A stretch of 64,000 nucleotides of DNA from Ferruginibacter paludis. Its GTDB lineage: Bacteria; Bacteroidota; Bacteroidia; Chitinophagales; Chitinophagaceae. Each line of letters opens with the position of its first letter. Position 1 is the stretch's first letter. The position numbers and the translations under genes were made by a program. Below, in pieces: positions 18,771-29,469 of this stretch. Under the pieces are notes generated by a model. The model saw only the letters and a list, made by a program, of their open reading frames with translations. It made no database searches and was not told where the DNA came from. Location: assembly GCF_030409685.1 (NCBI RefSeq), contig NZ_JAUFQJ010000004.1, positions 558,001-622,000 on the forward strand, written 5' to 3'.

Positions 18771-20036
18771 TTAGTGAGCAACGCCTGCTGCTCCGTGTTC
18801 GTCAATCAAATGCCCCGTTACAAAGCGATCAAGTGCAAATGGCTTATTCAATTCATGTGGAGCTCCGTTTGCTATTGTGTGAGCCATTACCCAGCCGGAA
18901 CCGGGCGTGGCCTTGAACCCACCAGTTCCCCATCCTGCATTGATAAACAGGTTTTCTACCGGGGTAAGGCCGATGATTGGCGATGCATCCGGACAGACAT
19001 CAACTATACCTCCCCAGGTCCGCAGCACCTGTGCACGGGAAAAAATAGGAAACAATTCCAGCGCTGCCGCTAACTGGTGTTCAATTACATGAAAGCCGCC
19101 ACGCTGTGCATAAGAGTTGAAGGCGTCAGTACCTGCACCCATTACCAACTCACCCTTATGGGCCTGGCTTACATACACATGAACGGCGCCGCTCATCACC
19201 ACGGTGTTGAGCACCTGTTCCAGCAGCGGACTTACCAGCGCCTGCAATGGCCGGCTCTGGATGGGAACGGGGAATCCGGCGAGATTGGCCAGCACCGATG
19301 AATGACCCGCTGCAACCATACCCACCTTGCCGGCTGCAATCGTGCCCTGGGAAGTGTGTACTCCCTGCACCTTATTGTTCCTGATATCAAAGCCTGTTAC
19401 CTCGGTGCCCTGGATGATATCCACCCCGAGATCACTCGCTGCCTTTGCATAACCCCAGGCTACCCAATCGTGTTTGGCGATACCGCCACGTGGTTGGTAG
19501 GTGGCACCATGCACAGGATAGCGCACATCTTCGCTGATATTGATGATGGGCACCAGTTTCTTCACCTCTTCCGGAGTGAGCCATTCACTGTCGATACCGT
19601 TGAGGGCGTTTGCATATAGATTGCGTTTTTTCGAACGCACATCGCTAACGGAATGTGCAAGCGTCAATACGCCCCGTTGGCTGAAGAACATTTCATAACC
19701 GAGGTCTTCCTCCAGCGTCTCCCATAATTTCAGGGAGTGCTCATAGATAGATGCCGATTCGTCCCACAAATAATTTGAGCGGATTATGGTGGTATTACGT
19801 GCCGTATTGCCGCCGGCAAGCCAGCCCTTCTCCACAACGGCAATATTGGTGAGGCCATGATTTTTTGCCAGGTAATAAGCGGTTGCCAGTCCGTGACCAC
19901 CACCTCCAACGATGACGATATCGTATGCTTTCTTCCGCTTCACCGACTTCCACAATTGCGGAGGTTGCTCAGGCAAAGCGGCTGCCCGTCTACGCCCTAT
20001 TATGCCCGGGGCTAATATATCGTTCGTATTCGTCAT
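18771..20036 (-). CDS. soxB: Sarcosine oxidase beta subunit
   Basis: The 421-residue flavoprotein has a dinucleotide-binding motif at about 40-55 ([19 protein letters not shown]), as in SoxB. His189 in [13 protein letters not shown] is at the place of the histidine that covalently holds FMN in the Corynebacterium enzyme (family knowledge, by alignment). The N-terminal extension of about 35 residues ([16 protein letters not shown]) is also typical. It is the catalytic subunit that oxidises sarcosine. It overlaps the upstream dimethylglycine oxidase gene by 4 bp. It could act on N-methyl amino acids other than sarcosine, but with SoxD, A and G present the assignment is firm. Confidence 0.95.
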   Translation of the reverse strand: MTNTNDILAPGIIGRRRAAALPEQPPQLWKSVKRKKAYDIVIVGGGGHGLATAYYLAKNHGLTNIAVVEKGWLAGGNTARNTTIIRSNYLWDESASIYEHSLKLWETLEEDLGYEMFFSQRGVLTLAHSVSDVRSKKRNLYANALNGIDSEWLTPEEVKKLVPIINISEDVRYPVHGATYQPRGGIAKHDWVAWGYAKAASDLGVDIIQGTEVTGFDIRNNKVQGVHTSQGTIAAGKVGMVAAGHSSVLANLAGFPVPIQSRPLQALVSPLLEQVLNTVVMSGAVHVYVSQAHKGELVMGAGTDAFNSYAQRGGFHVIEHQLAAALELFPIFSRAQVLRTWGGIVDVCPDASPIIGLTPVENLFINAGWGTGGFKATPGSGWVMAHTIANGAPHELNKPFALDRFVTGHLIDEHGAAGVAH

Positions 20037-22456
20037 GATTTTAATCTTGTCATTTGTGGGTCGTACTGCGGATCCTCTCCAACGGTGGCCGGGTAATCAT
20101 TTTGGAAATATCGGATAGAAAGGCTTGTACCCTGATTGCTCAATGCTGCAGGCACCCACGCATAAGCCAGTTGCTTACCAATGGTATGACCAAAATAGGC
20201 ACTGGTAACATAACCCACCGGCTTGCCGTGATGCAGTACAGGTTCTTTGCCCAACACCACATGCTGAGGGTTTTCAAGGATCAGGCATACCAACCGCCTG
20301 TTCAGTGCATCTTTATCTATTGCATTGAAAGCCTCCGCTCCTTTGTATCCTCCTCCCTTGCGAACGGCAAAGGACAGCCCTGCCTCATGCGGATTGTGCT
20401 CACTGTTCATATCTGTCCCGTAACTGCGGTATCCTTTTTCAAGGCGCATGGAATTAAATGCCCCACGACCGGCTGCAATCAATCCGAATTCCTTTCCTGC
20501 CTGCCAAAGGGTATCCCATAATTTTAATGCAAAATCGGCCGTAGTGTAAATTTCATATCCAAGTTCACCAACGTAAGATAGCCTGGCAAGCATCACGGGT
20601 ACATGCCCGAGATAGGTGCTCTTTAGTTTAAAGTAACCGAGTGCCCCATTGCTCAAATCATCTCTTGTTAAAGACTGGGCGAGTGCCCGCGCCTTAGGTC
20701 CGAAGAGCCCCAGGCCAACAGTGCCGGCAGTCACGTCCCGCACATGCACGGTATCTGGTGCCAGTTGTTTCAGGTAATTGATATCAGTATTGCTGTTCAC
20801 GCCAATAAAAAAGTCATGCTCACCACGCCGCATTACAGTGATGTCGCTTAGCATGCCAGCCTTATCATTCAGCAGCAGGCAATAGGTGATGGAGCCCGGC
20901 TTCTTGCGCAGGTTACCTGTTGTCATTTGCTCCAAAAACTCTAATGAACCTTTACCGGTGACTTCAATACGTTTTAAGGTAGTGATATCGAAAAGCCCAA
21001 CGCTTTCCCTTACCGAGCAAACCTCAGCACCAATGATTGGCGACCAGAATTTTGAACTCCATTCATCCCGTGATGGACTTTTGAAATGATCGACCAAACC
21101 GGCATTGGCTTCGTACCATTGCGGCCGCTCATAACCGGCAGCTTCAAGAAAGAAGCCGCCAAGTTCTTGTTGACGCTGATAAAAACCGGTGGTGCGTAGC
21201 GGACGAGGCGACTCCATTGGCTGCAGGGGATGCAGCAGGTCGTAGACCTCAACAAAGTTTTGCGCACCCCGTTCTTCAATATGTTGTGCACCCAACTGAT
21301 GGGCATCAAAGCGGTTAACATCGCATTCATGCACGGCCAGTGTTGGATGGCCATTCACGATCCACTCAGCCATCGCCCGTGCCACACCGCATGCATGGGT
21401 GACCCATACAGCCTCTGCAACCCAAAAACCTTTCAAGCCTGACCACTCACCCATCAAGGGGAAATTGTCAACAGTAAAGGAAAACAAACCATTCATCGAT
21501 TCAGCAATATCGGTATCCTTCAGCGAAGGAATGACTTCTATCGAACGCTCCATAGCACCCTTCCAATCTTCAGGAGTAAATGGCACCTGGCTGGGCATTA
21601 CTTCAGCAAGCTCAGCCGGAAGGATGTCCTGAGCCTTGACAGCAAGTGGCCGGTGTCCGTACCAGCCAACAGCAAGACTCTGTCCCCGCTGCCTGAAATA
21701 AAGATCCGAACCCTGGTGACGCAACACAGGCAATTCGGCTTCCGTTTTATAAGAAGCCAGTTCAGGCATCGGCACCGTGTAACATAGCTGGTGCGCCAGC
21801 GGCTGAATAGCTTTTGACATGCCCACCATCGCTCCGATCTTCGGCCCCCATATTCCAGCACAGGAAACAACGATATCCGCCGGGAATGTTCCCTGCGTAG
21901 TTTGAACACCAGTGACGTGGCCATCGACCTGATCAATCGCTGTGACTTCGCAACTATCAATATAACGGGCGCCGCGGCTGATAGCCCGCTCCCCCATTAC
22001 TTCATCGGCCAATACTGCCCGTGCGATGCCATCATCGGGCACATACAATGCACCGAGCAATTTATCACGAACCAACAAAGGATGCAATTTCAATGCTTCG
22101 TCGGGAGATATTACCTGCGCATTAATCCCGGCAGACAGGGCCAGGCCGGCCCTGCGGTGAAGCTCAGCCAGGCGTTCAGGCGTAGTGGCAATCTCCAGGC
22201 TACCCACCTTAAGAAAACAGGTGTCGTCACTATGCTGAAGGCTGTATAATTTTTCGACCGTCTGGCGGGCGAACTGCGCCATGGTACGTGATCCATTGGT
22301 CTGGAAAACAACACCAGGGGCATGCGATGTAGAGCCGCCGGGCTTCCAGAGCTTGCCTTTTTCAATAACGGTGATATCACAATATCCCCGTTCCGTGAGC
22401 TCGTCGGCCAATGAACAACCAACAATACCGGCTCCTATAATTATAATTTTTGGCAT
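20033..22456 (-). CDS. Dimethylglycine oxidase/dehydrogenase
   Basis: The 807-residue protein has a DAO-type flavin domain (about 1-390) with [15 protein letters not shown] at the start, and a tetrahydrofolate-binding GcvT-type half (about 420-800). His45 in GSTSHAPG is at the site of the covalent FAD link. The sequence strongly resembles the Arthrobacter dimethylglycine oxidase as I remember it ([12 protein letters not shown] near 52-63, HPLQP after NFVEVYDL near the domain junction), more so than mitochondrial DMGDH. Predicted reaction: N,N-dimethylglycine to sarcosine, with the one-carbon unit passed to THF. Its start codon shares one base with the stop of the Rieske gene, so the two are coupled. 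Confidence 0.9.
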   Translation of the reverse strand: MPKIIIIGAGIVGCSLADELTERGYCDITVIEKGKLWKPGGSTSHAPGVVFQTNGSRTMAQFARQTVEKLYSLQHSDDTCFLKVGSLEIATTPERLAELHRRAGLALSAGINAQVISPDEALKLHPLLVRDKLLGALYVPDDGIARAVLADEVMGERAISRGARYIDSCEVTAIDQVDGHVTGVQTTQGTFPADIVVSCAGIWGPKIGAMVGMSKAIQPLAHQLCYTVPMPELASYKTEAELPVLRHQGSDLYFRQRGQSLAVGWYGHRPLAVKAQDILPAELAEVMPSQVPFTPEDWKGAMERSIEVIPSLKDTDIAESMNGLFSFTVDNFPLMGEWSGLKGFWVAEAVWVTHACGVARAMAEWIVNGHPTLAVHECDVNRFDAHQLGAQHIEERGAQNFVEVYDLLHPLQPMESPRPLRTTGFYQRQQELGGFFLEAAGYERPQWYEANAGLVDHFKSPSRDEWSSKFWSPIIGAEVCSVRESVGLFDITTLKRIEVTGKGSLEFLEQMTTGNLRKKPGSITYCLLLNDKAGMLSDITVMRRGEHDFFIGVNSNTDINYLKQLAPDTVHVRDVTAGTVGLGLFGPKARALAQSLTRDDLSNGALGYFKLKSTYLGHVPVMLARLSYVGELGYEIYTTADFALKLWDTLWQAGKEFGLIAAGRGAFNSMRLEKGYRSYGTDMNSEHNPHEAGLSFAVRKGGGYKGAEAFNAIDKDALNRRLVCLILENPQHVVLGKEPVLHHGKPVGYVTSAYFGHTIGKQLAYAWVPAALSNQGTSLSIRYFQNDYPATVGEDPQYDPQMTRLKS

Positions 22457-23688
22457 CAGTGTGTGGTGTTTTCGGTGAGTTGATCACTGTACCAGGAAAG
22501 AAACTGCTTTACGAGGTATTCCTCGTCGGCCAGTGGACCGGGCTTGTAGCCACCGGAGCATATGCCGCGGTAAGCGCCTTCTGCCAGGCGCTGATCCTGT
22601 GCATTGGTCGCAGTCCAAACATTTGTCAGGTCATCAATATTATAATCCACACCTTCCACCGCATCGGCAGCAACGAGCCATTTGGTGCGCACCAGCGTCT
22701 TATCTACCGAAAGCGGGAAGACTGAAAAAGTAACGATGTGGTCGGTCAAAAAGTGATTCCAGGAATTTGGATGCGTCCATAAAGAAAGTCCACTTCCTTC
22801 CGGCCGTTTAAAATTGCCGAGGAGTTTTTTGCAGGCGTGTTCTGGTTTAAGGGTATGGGATATACATTGATTGGCAAGTGGTAGCCGAACCGTACGAAAC
22901 CACAATCCATCAGGAAACTCTATCAATTCAAAAGGAAGACCAAGGCTTTCCCACTCTCTTTCTTTTTGCTGAAGCGCTTCCTGGAAGCGTCGTTCATCGG
23001 CTTGTATATTATCCTTGTCCAACCCCTTTCCAAAACCAGAGCTGTACAATGGCACCAACAGTTCAGGGTGATTGCTGGAACAATGCAAACACTCCCTGTT
23101 ATTTTCAATAACAAGCTTCCAGTTACAAGCTTCTATTATATCCTTCTGGCAGGCAATTTTGGTTTTAGCTACTTCGTATGGGGCGAGATAAGGACTAAGC
23201 CTGCTTTTCACTATTTCGATATCAGGGGGTGCTGGCGAGGTAAGGCATACATAAATTAGCCCCCCGATCACGCTTACTTCTATCGGATTGAGTCCGAAAT
23301 CTTCGATCGGAAAACCATCCTCCATACCGCGGGCATGTATCAGCTTTCCGTCAAGACCGTAAGTCCAGTTGTGATAAGGGCAGATGAGCCGGCGACAGTT
23401 GCCTTTTTCACCGGTAACCAGTTCATGACCGCGATGCCGGCATACATTGTAGAATCCCCGCACCTCACCGTTTTCTGACCGTTGCAGAAAAAAAGACCGC
23501 TTTCCTATTTTCAAAGCAACGTAATCGCCTGCTTTCGGAATGTCGGCTTCACAAGCCACATAAATCCACCGGCTGTAGAAAATCTTTTCAAGTTCGGCTT
23601 CGAAAATGTCAGTACTTGTGTAATACTGCACAGGTAAAGTAAAGTTTGAATCAATTCCGGTTAAGGACATAGACGTATTTTTTATCAT
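22456..23688 (-). CDS. gbcA: Rieske oxygenase, probable glycine betaine demethylase (GbcA-like)
   Basis: The 410-residue protein has a Rieske 2Fe-2S domain with ligands Cys83, His85, Cys103 and His106 (CRHRGH ... CPYH), then a mononuclear-iron catalytic domain with the NRECLHCSSNHPELL helix carrying the two histidine ligands. Such enzymes remove N-methyl groups from quaternary amines. The neighbours (dimethylglycine oxidase, soxBDAG, betaine synthesis genes) make glycine betaine the likely substrate. Carnitine- or stachydrine-type enzymes are alternatives on sequence alone. It is the first gene of the minus operon. The partner reductase (GbcB) that would supply electrons is not in this window. 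Confidence 0.88.
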   Translation of the reverse strand: MIKNTSMSLTGIDSNFTLPVQYYTSTDIFEAELEKIFYSRWIYVACEADIPKAGDYVALKIGKRSFFLQRSENGEVRGFYNVCRHRGHELVTGEKGNCRRLICPYHNWTYGLDGKLIHARGMEDGFPIEDFGLNPIEVSVIGGLIYVCLTSPAPPDIEIVKSRLSPYLAPYEVAKTKIACQKDIIEACNWKLVIENNRECLHCSSNHPELLVPLYSSGFGKGLDKDNIQADERRFQEALQQKEREWESLGLPFELIEFPDGLWFRTVRLPLANQCISHTLKPEHACKKLLGNFKRPEGSGLSLWTHPNSWNHFLTDHIVTFSVFPLSVDKTLVRTKWLVAADAVEGVDYNIDDLTNVWTATNAQDQRLAEGAYRGICSGGYKPGPLADEEYLVKQFLSWYSDQLTENTTH

Positions 23689-23701
23689 TTAGAGTTAGTC
23701 C

Positions 23702-23823
23702 GCAACTAAGTTAAAAAATAAAGGTAACACGGTGATATTTTTTATAGTATGGAGTAAAATCCTTTATCGCAATTAAAAAATAAGGGCTAGGTGGTGATTT
23801 TTTTATAAATTGGAGTCAGATCC
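23702..23823. repeat. Two-copy imperfect tandem repeat in the divergent promoter of the choline island
   Basis: Two units of about 54 bp repeat with a period of 61-62 bp. Each runs TTAAAAAATA (23711-23720 and 23773-23782), then a GGTGAT core before a T run (23731 and 23792), and ends GGAGTnAnATCC (23751-23762 and 23812-23823). The region separates the Rieske operon (minus) from the permease operon (plus). Tandem operators for a shared regulator are the obvious reading; no regulator gene is adjacent. A duplicated sequence of no function is the alternative. Confidence 0.6.
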
Positions 23824-23975
23824 AATAATTAAGTCGGAGCAAAAAAGCAGCTGTCATTCAATATTCATGAAGAAAACAACCAACAAAATCAGGATGGAAC
23901 TGGCAACTTATACACCAGGCATCCTTGATCATTAAAATTTACAATTTACCAAAACCAATCACCTGCAATTCATAT

Positions 23976-25469
23976 ATGAATGAAACGCCCGCTAACGATA
24001 ATAACGACCTGGCCAGTTTTGGTTACCGGCAGGAATTAAAGCGTTCCATGGGGAGCTTCTCCAGTTTTGCTGCAGGCTTTTCTTATATTTCTATTCTTAC
24101 CGGTCTTTTCCAGATGTTTCATTTGGGGTATGGCGTTGCAGGGCCGGGATTTTTCTGGACCTGGCCATTTGTATTGGTTGGTCAGTTGCTGGTGGCGCTC
24201 TGCTTTGCAGAACTGGCTTCCAGGTTTCCCTTATCCGGCGGGGTGTATCAGTGGGCAAAGTTTACCGGTAACTCTTTTCTTGGCTGGATGACTGGCTGGA
24301 TTTACCTGGCCTGCCTGATTGTTACGATTGCCGCCGTGGCCATGGCACTGCAGGTAAGTTTACCCCAGATTTCAAATTCCTTCCAGGTTATTGGAAACTC
24401 CAATGATGCAAAATCCGTTGCGGTGAACGCCATTGTACTGGGGTCTGTGCTGATTATTATTAGTACCGTCGTCAATGCCAGGGGTATTAAGCTGCTGGCG
24501 CTGATTAACAATATTGGTGTATTTACCGAACTGATTGGCATTGTATTGCTGATCGTTTTGCTGTTTTTAAACAGGGTAAGATCCCCTATCGACGCGGTTG
24601 TTCACATTAAAAATGCCGGATCTGCCTTCAACGCATTTCCGGGTCTGAAGATTTTTTTTGCAGCTACTGCCTTAACAGCCTCCTATGTATTATATGGTTT
24701 TGACACGGCCGGAACATTGGCCGAAGAAACACATGATCCAAGAAAAAAAGCACCCCGCGCCATCCTGCAGGCCTTGCTTGCCGCCGGATTTGCCGGATTA
24801 CTTGTATTACTGCTTGCATTAATGGCGGTGCCGGATTTTAACATGCCGGATTTGGGAAATATAAACGGAGGGCTACCCATGCTGGTGAAATCTGTGTTGG
24901 GTGAAACGACCGGCCGCCTTTTTCTATGCAATGTTATTTTTGCCATCGTTGTATGCACTTTTGCAGTTCATTCAGGAGCCGTAAGACTGATGTTCGCTAT
25001 GGGACGTGACGGCTACCTGCCCTTTAGTAAATCCTTATCGCATGTTTCCGCAAAAACCCAGACGCCGGTTTTGGCTACCCTGCTTTGTGGATTAGCGGCA
25101 ATCATTATCCTGGCAGTCAACCTGCAATTTCCAAAAGTATTTGAGCTGGTAACTTCTATCGCTATATTGTGGGCTAACCTTGCTTACTGGATAGTGGTGG
25201 CACTTCAACTAAGAAACAGGATTATATTAACCCGTAACGGAGGGGATGCAGACGCAAGGTTTAGTTTAGGCAAATGGGGATTCCCGGTGAATATCCTGGC
25301 GCTTGTCTGGAGCAGTTTTATGGTGATCAATGTGTCGTGGCCCCGTACGGCAACCTATGGTGAAGGATGGTATAACCAGTATGCAGCATGGATATACACA
25401 GCGGGGTTGATTTGCCTTGGTGTGTTGATTTATAATTACAGGCTTAATAAAAAACAACAAATTCCTTAA
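23976..25469 (+). CDS. APC-superfamily permease, probable choline/amine transporter
   Basis: The start is set at ATG 23976, since upstream codons give a non-family leader. The 497-residue product has about 12-14 membrane spans and the start of TC 2.A.3.4 (amino acid/choline transporter family) proteins: LKRSMGSFSSFAAGFSYISILTG, then PLSGGVYQWAK. That subfamily includes fungal choline and GABA permeases. Being 7 bp upstream of betB and in an operon with betA, it most likely imports choline (inference). Base composition is closer to the host than to that of the divergent operon. Confidence 0.88.
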   Translation: MNETPANDNNDLASFGYRQELKRSMGSFSSFAAGFSYISILTGLFQMFHLGYGVAGPGFFWTWPFVLVGQLLVALCFAELASRFPLSGGVYQWAKFTGNSFLGWMTGWIYLACLIVTIAAVAMALQVSLPQISNSFQVIGNSNDAKSVAVNAIVLGSVLIIISTVVNARGIKLLALINNIGVFTELIGIVLLIVLLFLNRVRSPIDAVVHIKNAGSAFNAFPGLKIFFAATALTASYVLYGFDTAGTLAEETHDPRKKAPRAILQALLAAGFAGLLVLLLALMAVPDFNMPDLGNINGGLPMLVKSVLGETTGRLFLCNVIFAIVVCTFAVHSGAVRLMFAMGRDGYLPFSKSLSHVSAKTQTPVLATLLCGLAAIIILAVNLQFPKVFELVTSIAILWANLAYWIVVALQLRNRIILTRNGGDADARFSLGKWGFPVNILALVWSSFMVINVSWPRTATYGEGWYNQYAAWIYTAGLICLGVLIYNYRLNKKQQIP

Positions 25470-25476
25470 CAAGAAT

Positions 25477-26940
25477 ATGGAGTATACTCAGTTTATAGAT
25501 GGCGCATTAACTACCAACACAAACAGGGAATCCTGGGTAAACTACAATCCGGCTGACAACAATCCGCTGGGAACCGTTTACCAGGCAAACGAAGAAGATA
25601 TTGAAGCAGCCGTAGCTTCCTCCCAAAAGGCATTTCAAATCTGGCGAACCAGGACCGGGGCAGAACGTGGCCGGGTGCTGGTAAAAACAGCAGAGATATT
25701 AAGATCGAGGTTAGAAAAAATTGCGTTGCTGGAAACGCAGGATGTTGGAAAGCCCCTTTCGGAATCGCTGGTGGTGGATGTTAGTTCGGCTGCAGATGCC
25801 CTGGAATATTTTGGAGGAATGGCTGCAACCATACACGGCGATTTTGTTGATTTAAAAAACGCCTTTGGATACACCCGTCCTGAGCCTTTGGGTATTTGTG
25901 CGGGCATTGGTGCATGGAACTATCCTATCCAGATTGCTGCCTGGAAAGCCGCACCGGCACTGGCCTGCGGCAATTCGATGATTTTTAAACCCTCCGAACT
26001 CACCCCGGCCACGGCACTCGAATTGGCGCAGGCATTTATGGACGCCGGCGCCTCGCCTGGTTTGTTTAATGTAGTGCAGGGTGATGGCCGGGTTGGCGCT
26101 ATGCTAACAGCTCATCCAGGTATTGCAAAAATCTCACTGACAGGTTCAGTGGCTACCGGTAAAAAAATATTTGCCGGCGCCGCAAGCCAACTAAAAAAAG
26201 TTACCCTTGAACTGGGTGGAAAGTCTCCTTTAATTGTTTTTGAAGATGCAGATATCCCCAATGCGGTATCAGCGGCCTTGCTGGCCAATTTTTATACACA
26301 GGGTGAAGTTTGTTCGAATGGAACCAGGGTATTTGTGCAGCGTAAAATATACGACTCCTTTTTGTCGCAGCTCAGGGAGCGCACAGAAAGAATAAAAGTG
26401 GGCGACCCGGCAGATACTGATACCCAAATGGGCGCCTTGATTAGTAAAGCCCACCTGGAAAAAGTAATCGGGTTTATTGATGCTGGAAAAGCTGCAGGTG
26501 CAACATTACTTACCGGAGGTATACGACCTGAAAAAGATTTTAAAGGGCGCGATATCCGTTTCGGTAATTTCCTTACACCCACAATTTTTACGGATTGCGA
26601 GGATGCCATGGAAATCTGCAAAGAAGAGATTTTTGGCCCTGTGCTTTGTATACTCTGCTTTGACTCCGAAGAAGAAGTAATTGCAAGGGCAAATGACTCC
26701 GCTTACGGACTGGCAGCAGGTGTATTTACGAATGACATCAAACGCGGCCACCGGGTAATTCATCAAATACAGGCAGGTACCTGCTGGATCAATAATTATA
26801 ACATCACTCCTATTGAACTGCCTTTTGGTGGGTATAAACAATCCGGACTTGGCCGGGAGAATAGCCTTGCTGCCATTCAACAGTATACGCAGCTAAAAAG
26901 TGTGTATGTAGAATTAGGAAATGTTGACGCTCCTTATTAA
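25477..26940 (+). CDS. betB: Betaine-aldehyde dehydrogenase
   Basis: The 487-residue NAD(P)-dependent aldehyde dehydrogenase is full length. It shows the cofactor segment GAWNYP and KPSELTP, the general base Glu245 in LELGGKSPL and the nucleophile Cys279 in GEVCSNGTRVF. BetB oxidises betaine aldehyde to glycine betaine. The SNGTRVF context after the cysteine is typical of BetB. It is followed after 14 bp by choline dehydrogenase, confirming the pathway, and preceded by the transporter. Confidence 0.93.
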   Translation: MEYTQFIDGALTTNTNRESWVNYNPADNNPLGTVYQANEEDIEAAVASSQKAFQIWRTRTGAERGRVLVKTAEILRSRLEKIALLETQDVGKPLSESLVVDVSSAADALEYFGGMAATIHGDFVDLKNAFGYTRPEPLGICAGIGAWNYPIQIAAWKAAPALACGNSMIFKPSELTPATALELAQAFMDAGASPGLFNVVQGDGRVGAMLTAHPGIAKISLTGSVATGKKIFAGAASQLKKVTLELGGKSPLIVFEDADIPNAVSAALLANFYTQGEVCSNGTRVFVQRKIYDSFLSQLRERTERIKVGDPADTDTQMGALISKAHLEKVIGFIDAGKAAGATLLTGGIRPEKDFKGRDIRFGNFLTPTIFTDCEDAMEICKEEIFGPVLCILCFDSEEEVIARANDSAYGLAAGVFTNDIKRGHRVIHQIQAGTCWINNYNITPIELPFGGYKQSGLGRENSLAAIQQYTQLKSVYVELGNVDAPY

Positions 26941-26954
26941 ATGTATAAATAGCA

Positions 26955-28601
26955 ATGGATAAAATTTTTGACACAATCATTATCGGAGGCGGATCTGCAG
27001 GCTGCGTGCTGGCAAACCGGCTAAGTGAAAACCCGGATCATAAGGTGCTGGTGCTAGAGGCGGGAAGAACGGATGCCTGGTGGGATATTTTTATTCATAT
27101 GCCCGCTGCGCTTACCTACCCGATTGGCAGTAAATTTTATGACTGGCAATACAAGTCGGAGCCTGAGCCATTCATGAATAACCGCCAGGTATATCACGCC
27201 CGTGGAAAACTGCTGGGTGGTTCCAGTTCCATTAATGGAATGATCTTTATTCGTGGTAATGCCATGGACTATGAAAAGTGGGCAAAGGATCCGGGAATGG
27301 AAACATGGGATTATGCCCATTGTCTCCCCTATTTTAAAAAGTCTGAAAACAGAACCGCCGGAGTAAACGCCTTTCGTGGTGGCGATGGTCCACTGTATCT
27401 TGAGACCGGGCCTGCCACCAATCCCTTGTTTAAAGGATTTTTTGATTCGGCCAAACAGGCAGGCTATCCGCTCACAGACGATGTCAACGGATTTCAGCAG
27501 GAAGGTTTTGGCAAGTTCGACCGCAACATAAAAAACGGAAAGCGTTGGTCTGCTTCAGATGCATACCTGCATCCTGTTCTGGGAAAACGAAAAAACCTGG
27601 AAGTAATCTGCGGTGCACTCACCACCAAAATTCTGTTCTCTGGTAAACGTGCTGTCGGCGTGGAATATTTAAAAGGAGATAGTTTGCACAGGGTTACAGC
27701 AGGTGAAATTATTTGCTGTGGAGGAGCCATTAATTCTCCGCAGGTGCTGCAGTTATCTGGAATCGGCAATCCTCAAACGTTGAAGGCTGCAGGGGTTGAA
27801 ACGCTGCACGACTTGCCTGGTGTGGGAGAGAATTTACAGGATCACCTGGAAGTGTATATCCAATACAGCTGCAAAAAACCGGTCAGCGTATACCCGGCAT
27901 TGAAATGGTATAACAAACCCTGGGTTGGCCTTCAGTGGTTGTTGTTTAAAAAAGGTCCTGCTTCAACCAATCACTTTGAGGGTGGAGGGTTTATCAGAAG
28001 CAATGATACAGTTGCTTACCCTAATCTTCAGTTTCACTTTTTGCCGGTTGCCATCCGATATGATGGCACGTCTCCATCAGGAGGACATGGTTACCAGGTG
28101 CATGTCGGGCCAATGAATTCTGATGCCCGTGGATCAATAAAAATAAAGTCATCAGACCCAAAAGAAAAACCAGCTATCCTGTTTAATTATCTCTCCACAG
28201 ACCAGGACAGAAAGGAATGGGTAGAGGCCATCCGCTGCGCACGAAAAATTCTGAATCAACCAGCGATGGATGAATTTAATGGTGGGGAACTTTCACCGGG
28301 ACCTACCGTTGACACAGATGAACAAATACTGGATTGGGTGCGCCGGGATGCAGAGACAGCCTTGCATCCATCCTGCACCTGCCGCATGGGTACAGATAAA
28401 ATGTCTGTTGTAGATCCACTCACTTTGCGGGTACATGGTATTGACGGTTTGAGAGTAGTAGATGGAAGTGTAATGCCGTATGTAACGAATGGTAATTTGT
28501 ATGCTCCGATTATGATGATCGCAGAAAAGGCGGCGGATATTATTTTGGGTAACCAACCGCTTGCACCGGAGAAAGTTGATTTTTACAGGAAGGCAGATTA
28601 A
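26955..28601 (+). CDS. betA: Choline dehydrogenase (GMC oxidoreductase)
   Basis: The 548-residue protein has an N-terminal FAD-binding [15 protein letters not shown], the GMC signature [18 protein letters not shown] (about 82-99) and the C-terminal active-site region with [10 protein letters not shown] and [16 protein letters not shown]. Length and motifs agree with BetA, which oxidises choline to betaine aldehyde and can carry out the second step. It is membrane-associated in other bacteria. It is the last gene of the plus-strand operon; no terminator hairpin was recognised behind it. Confidence 0.92.
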   Translation: MDKIFDTIIIGGGSAGCVLANRLSENPDHKVLVLEAGRTDAWWDIFIHMPAALTYPIGSKFYDWQYKSEPEPFMNNRQVYHARGKLLGGSSSINGMIFIRGNAMDYEKWAKDPGMETWDYAHCLPYFKKSENRTAGVNAFRGGDGPLYLETGPATNPLFKGFFDSAKQAGYPLTDDVNGFQQEGFGKFDRNIKNGKRWSASDAYLHPVLGKRKNLEVICGALTTKILFSGKRAVGVEYLKGDSLHRVTAGEIICCGGAINSPQVLQLSGIGNPQTLKAAGVETLHDLPGVGENLQDHLEVYIQYSCKKPVSVYPALKWYNKPWVGLQWLLFKKGPASTNHFEGGGFIRSNDTVAYPNLQFHFLPVAIRYDGTSPSGGHGYQVHVGPMNSDARGSIKIKSSDPKEKPAILFNYLSTDQDRKEWVEAIRCARKILNQPAMDEFNGGELSPGPTVDTDEQILDWVRRDAETALHPSCTCRMGTDKMSVVDPLTLRVHGIDGLRVVDGSVMPYVTNGNLYAPIMMIAEKAADIILGNQPLAPEKVDFYRKAD

Positions 28602-29091
28602 CCTATGGCACGACTTTTCCAGGTATAGTTTGTTTTAATTAATGATAGAAAAAAAAACATGATCAGTGAAAACACGCCGACCATTGGACTGGGCTAATTC
28701 AGAAATTTAGAAAAAACCAATTAATTGTCATTTTCAGTTCCCAGTCTAAAAGACAAAGCACAGAATTCGTGGAAGTGCACTAAATCCTTTCCCTATTGGT
28801 CACAAAAATTAATGAATTTTACTCTATCCGACTAACTCTGATCACCAAACCGATCATCATCTAAAATAAAAATAGCTGACATCGTTATGGTAGAAGTTCT
28901 CAACTTTTTAAAAGCCGTGATGGCAAGATTCTAACTTCATCAATCGTTCCTTCTTCCCCCTTATGAAGTGTAAGATTCAAAAGATCAAAGTTTCAACCTA
29001 AAAAAGCCGGGATGAATGTATTCGAGCTTTTAACTGTTTGACTTTTTAGCTGTCATCAAAAAAGTACCCTAGATGAAAAGTTTATCGCAAC
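28602..29091. other. Intergenic, no gene seen
   Basis: About 490 bp of AT-rich sequence between betA and the tRNA terminator. No ORF with coding character, RNA gene or strong repeat was found. There is no integrase or insertion-sequence remnant that would mark the right end of the choline island. Confidence 0.5.
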
Positions 29092-29116
29092 AAAAACCCG
29101 CTCTGGAAGCGGGTTC
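29092..29116 (-). terminator. Terminator of the tRNA-Leu gene
   Basis: On the minus strand a 7-bp stem AACCCGC/GCGGGTT (29095-29101 with 29109-29115) encloses a 7-nt loop and ends in a T run, about 20 bp after the tRNA 3' end. Confidence 0.8.
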
Positions 29117-29135
29117 TAAGTTTGTAGTTTTTGGG

Positions 29136-29219
29136 TGCCCAGAACAGGATTCGAACCTGCACATCCTTGCGAACGCTGCCACCTGAAGGCAGTGCGTCTA
29201 CCAATTTCGCCATCTGGGC
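29136..29219 (-). tRNA. tRNA-Leu (CAG)
   Basis: The minus strand folds into a class II tRNA with acceptor stem GCCCAGA/TCTGGGC and discriminator A, D-loop with GG and TAGAC, anticodon stem CTGCC/GGCAG with loop TTCAGGT (anticodon CAG), a variable arm, and the T arm with GGTTCGAATCC. The length of 84 nt fits tRNA-Leu. No CCA is encoded. Confidence 0.95.
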
Positions 29220-29469
29220 ATAATCATTCAGGGCTGCAAATATATAGAACAATATGTTATCTGCCCAAAAGCTTATTATAAAATATCAAGTTTTTTCTTA
29301 TCCGCGACCACCCTGATTTTCTAAACCCTTTACCTATAAAAATCAAAGCATACAAGGCAAATCTTTCAAATTAACGGCGGCGTTGTATGTTTCAATCGCT
29401 GCACGCATGCGAAATTTTTAAAAGAGATACAGGGTAATATATTCGTTTAAGCCAGAGCGCTTTCTAAGA

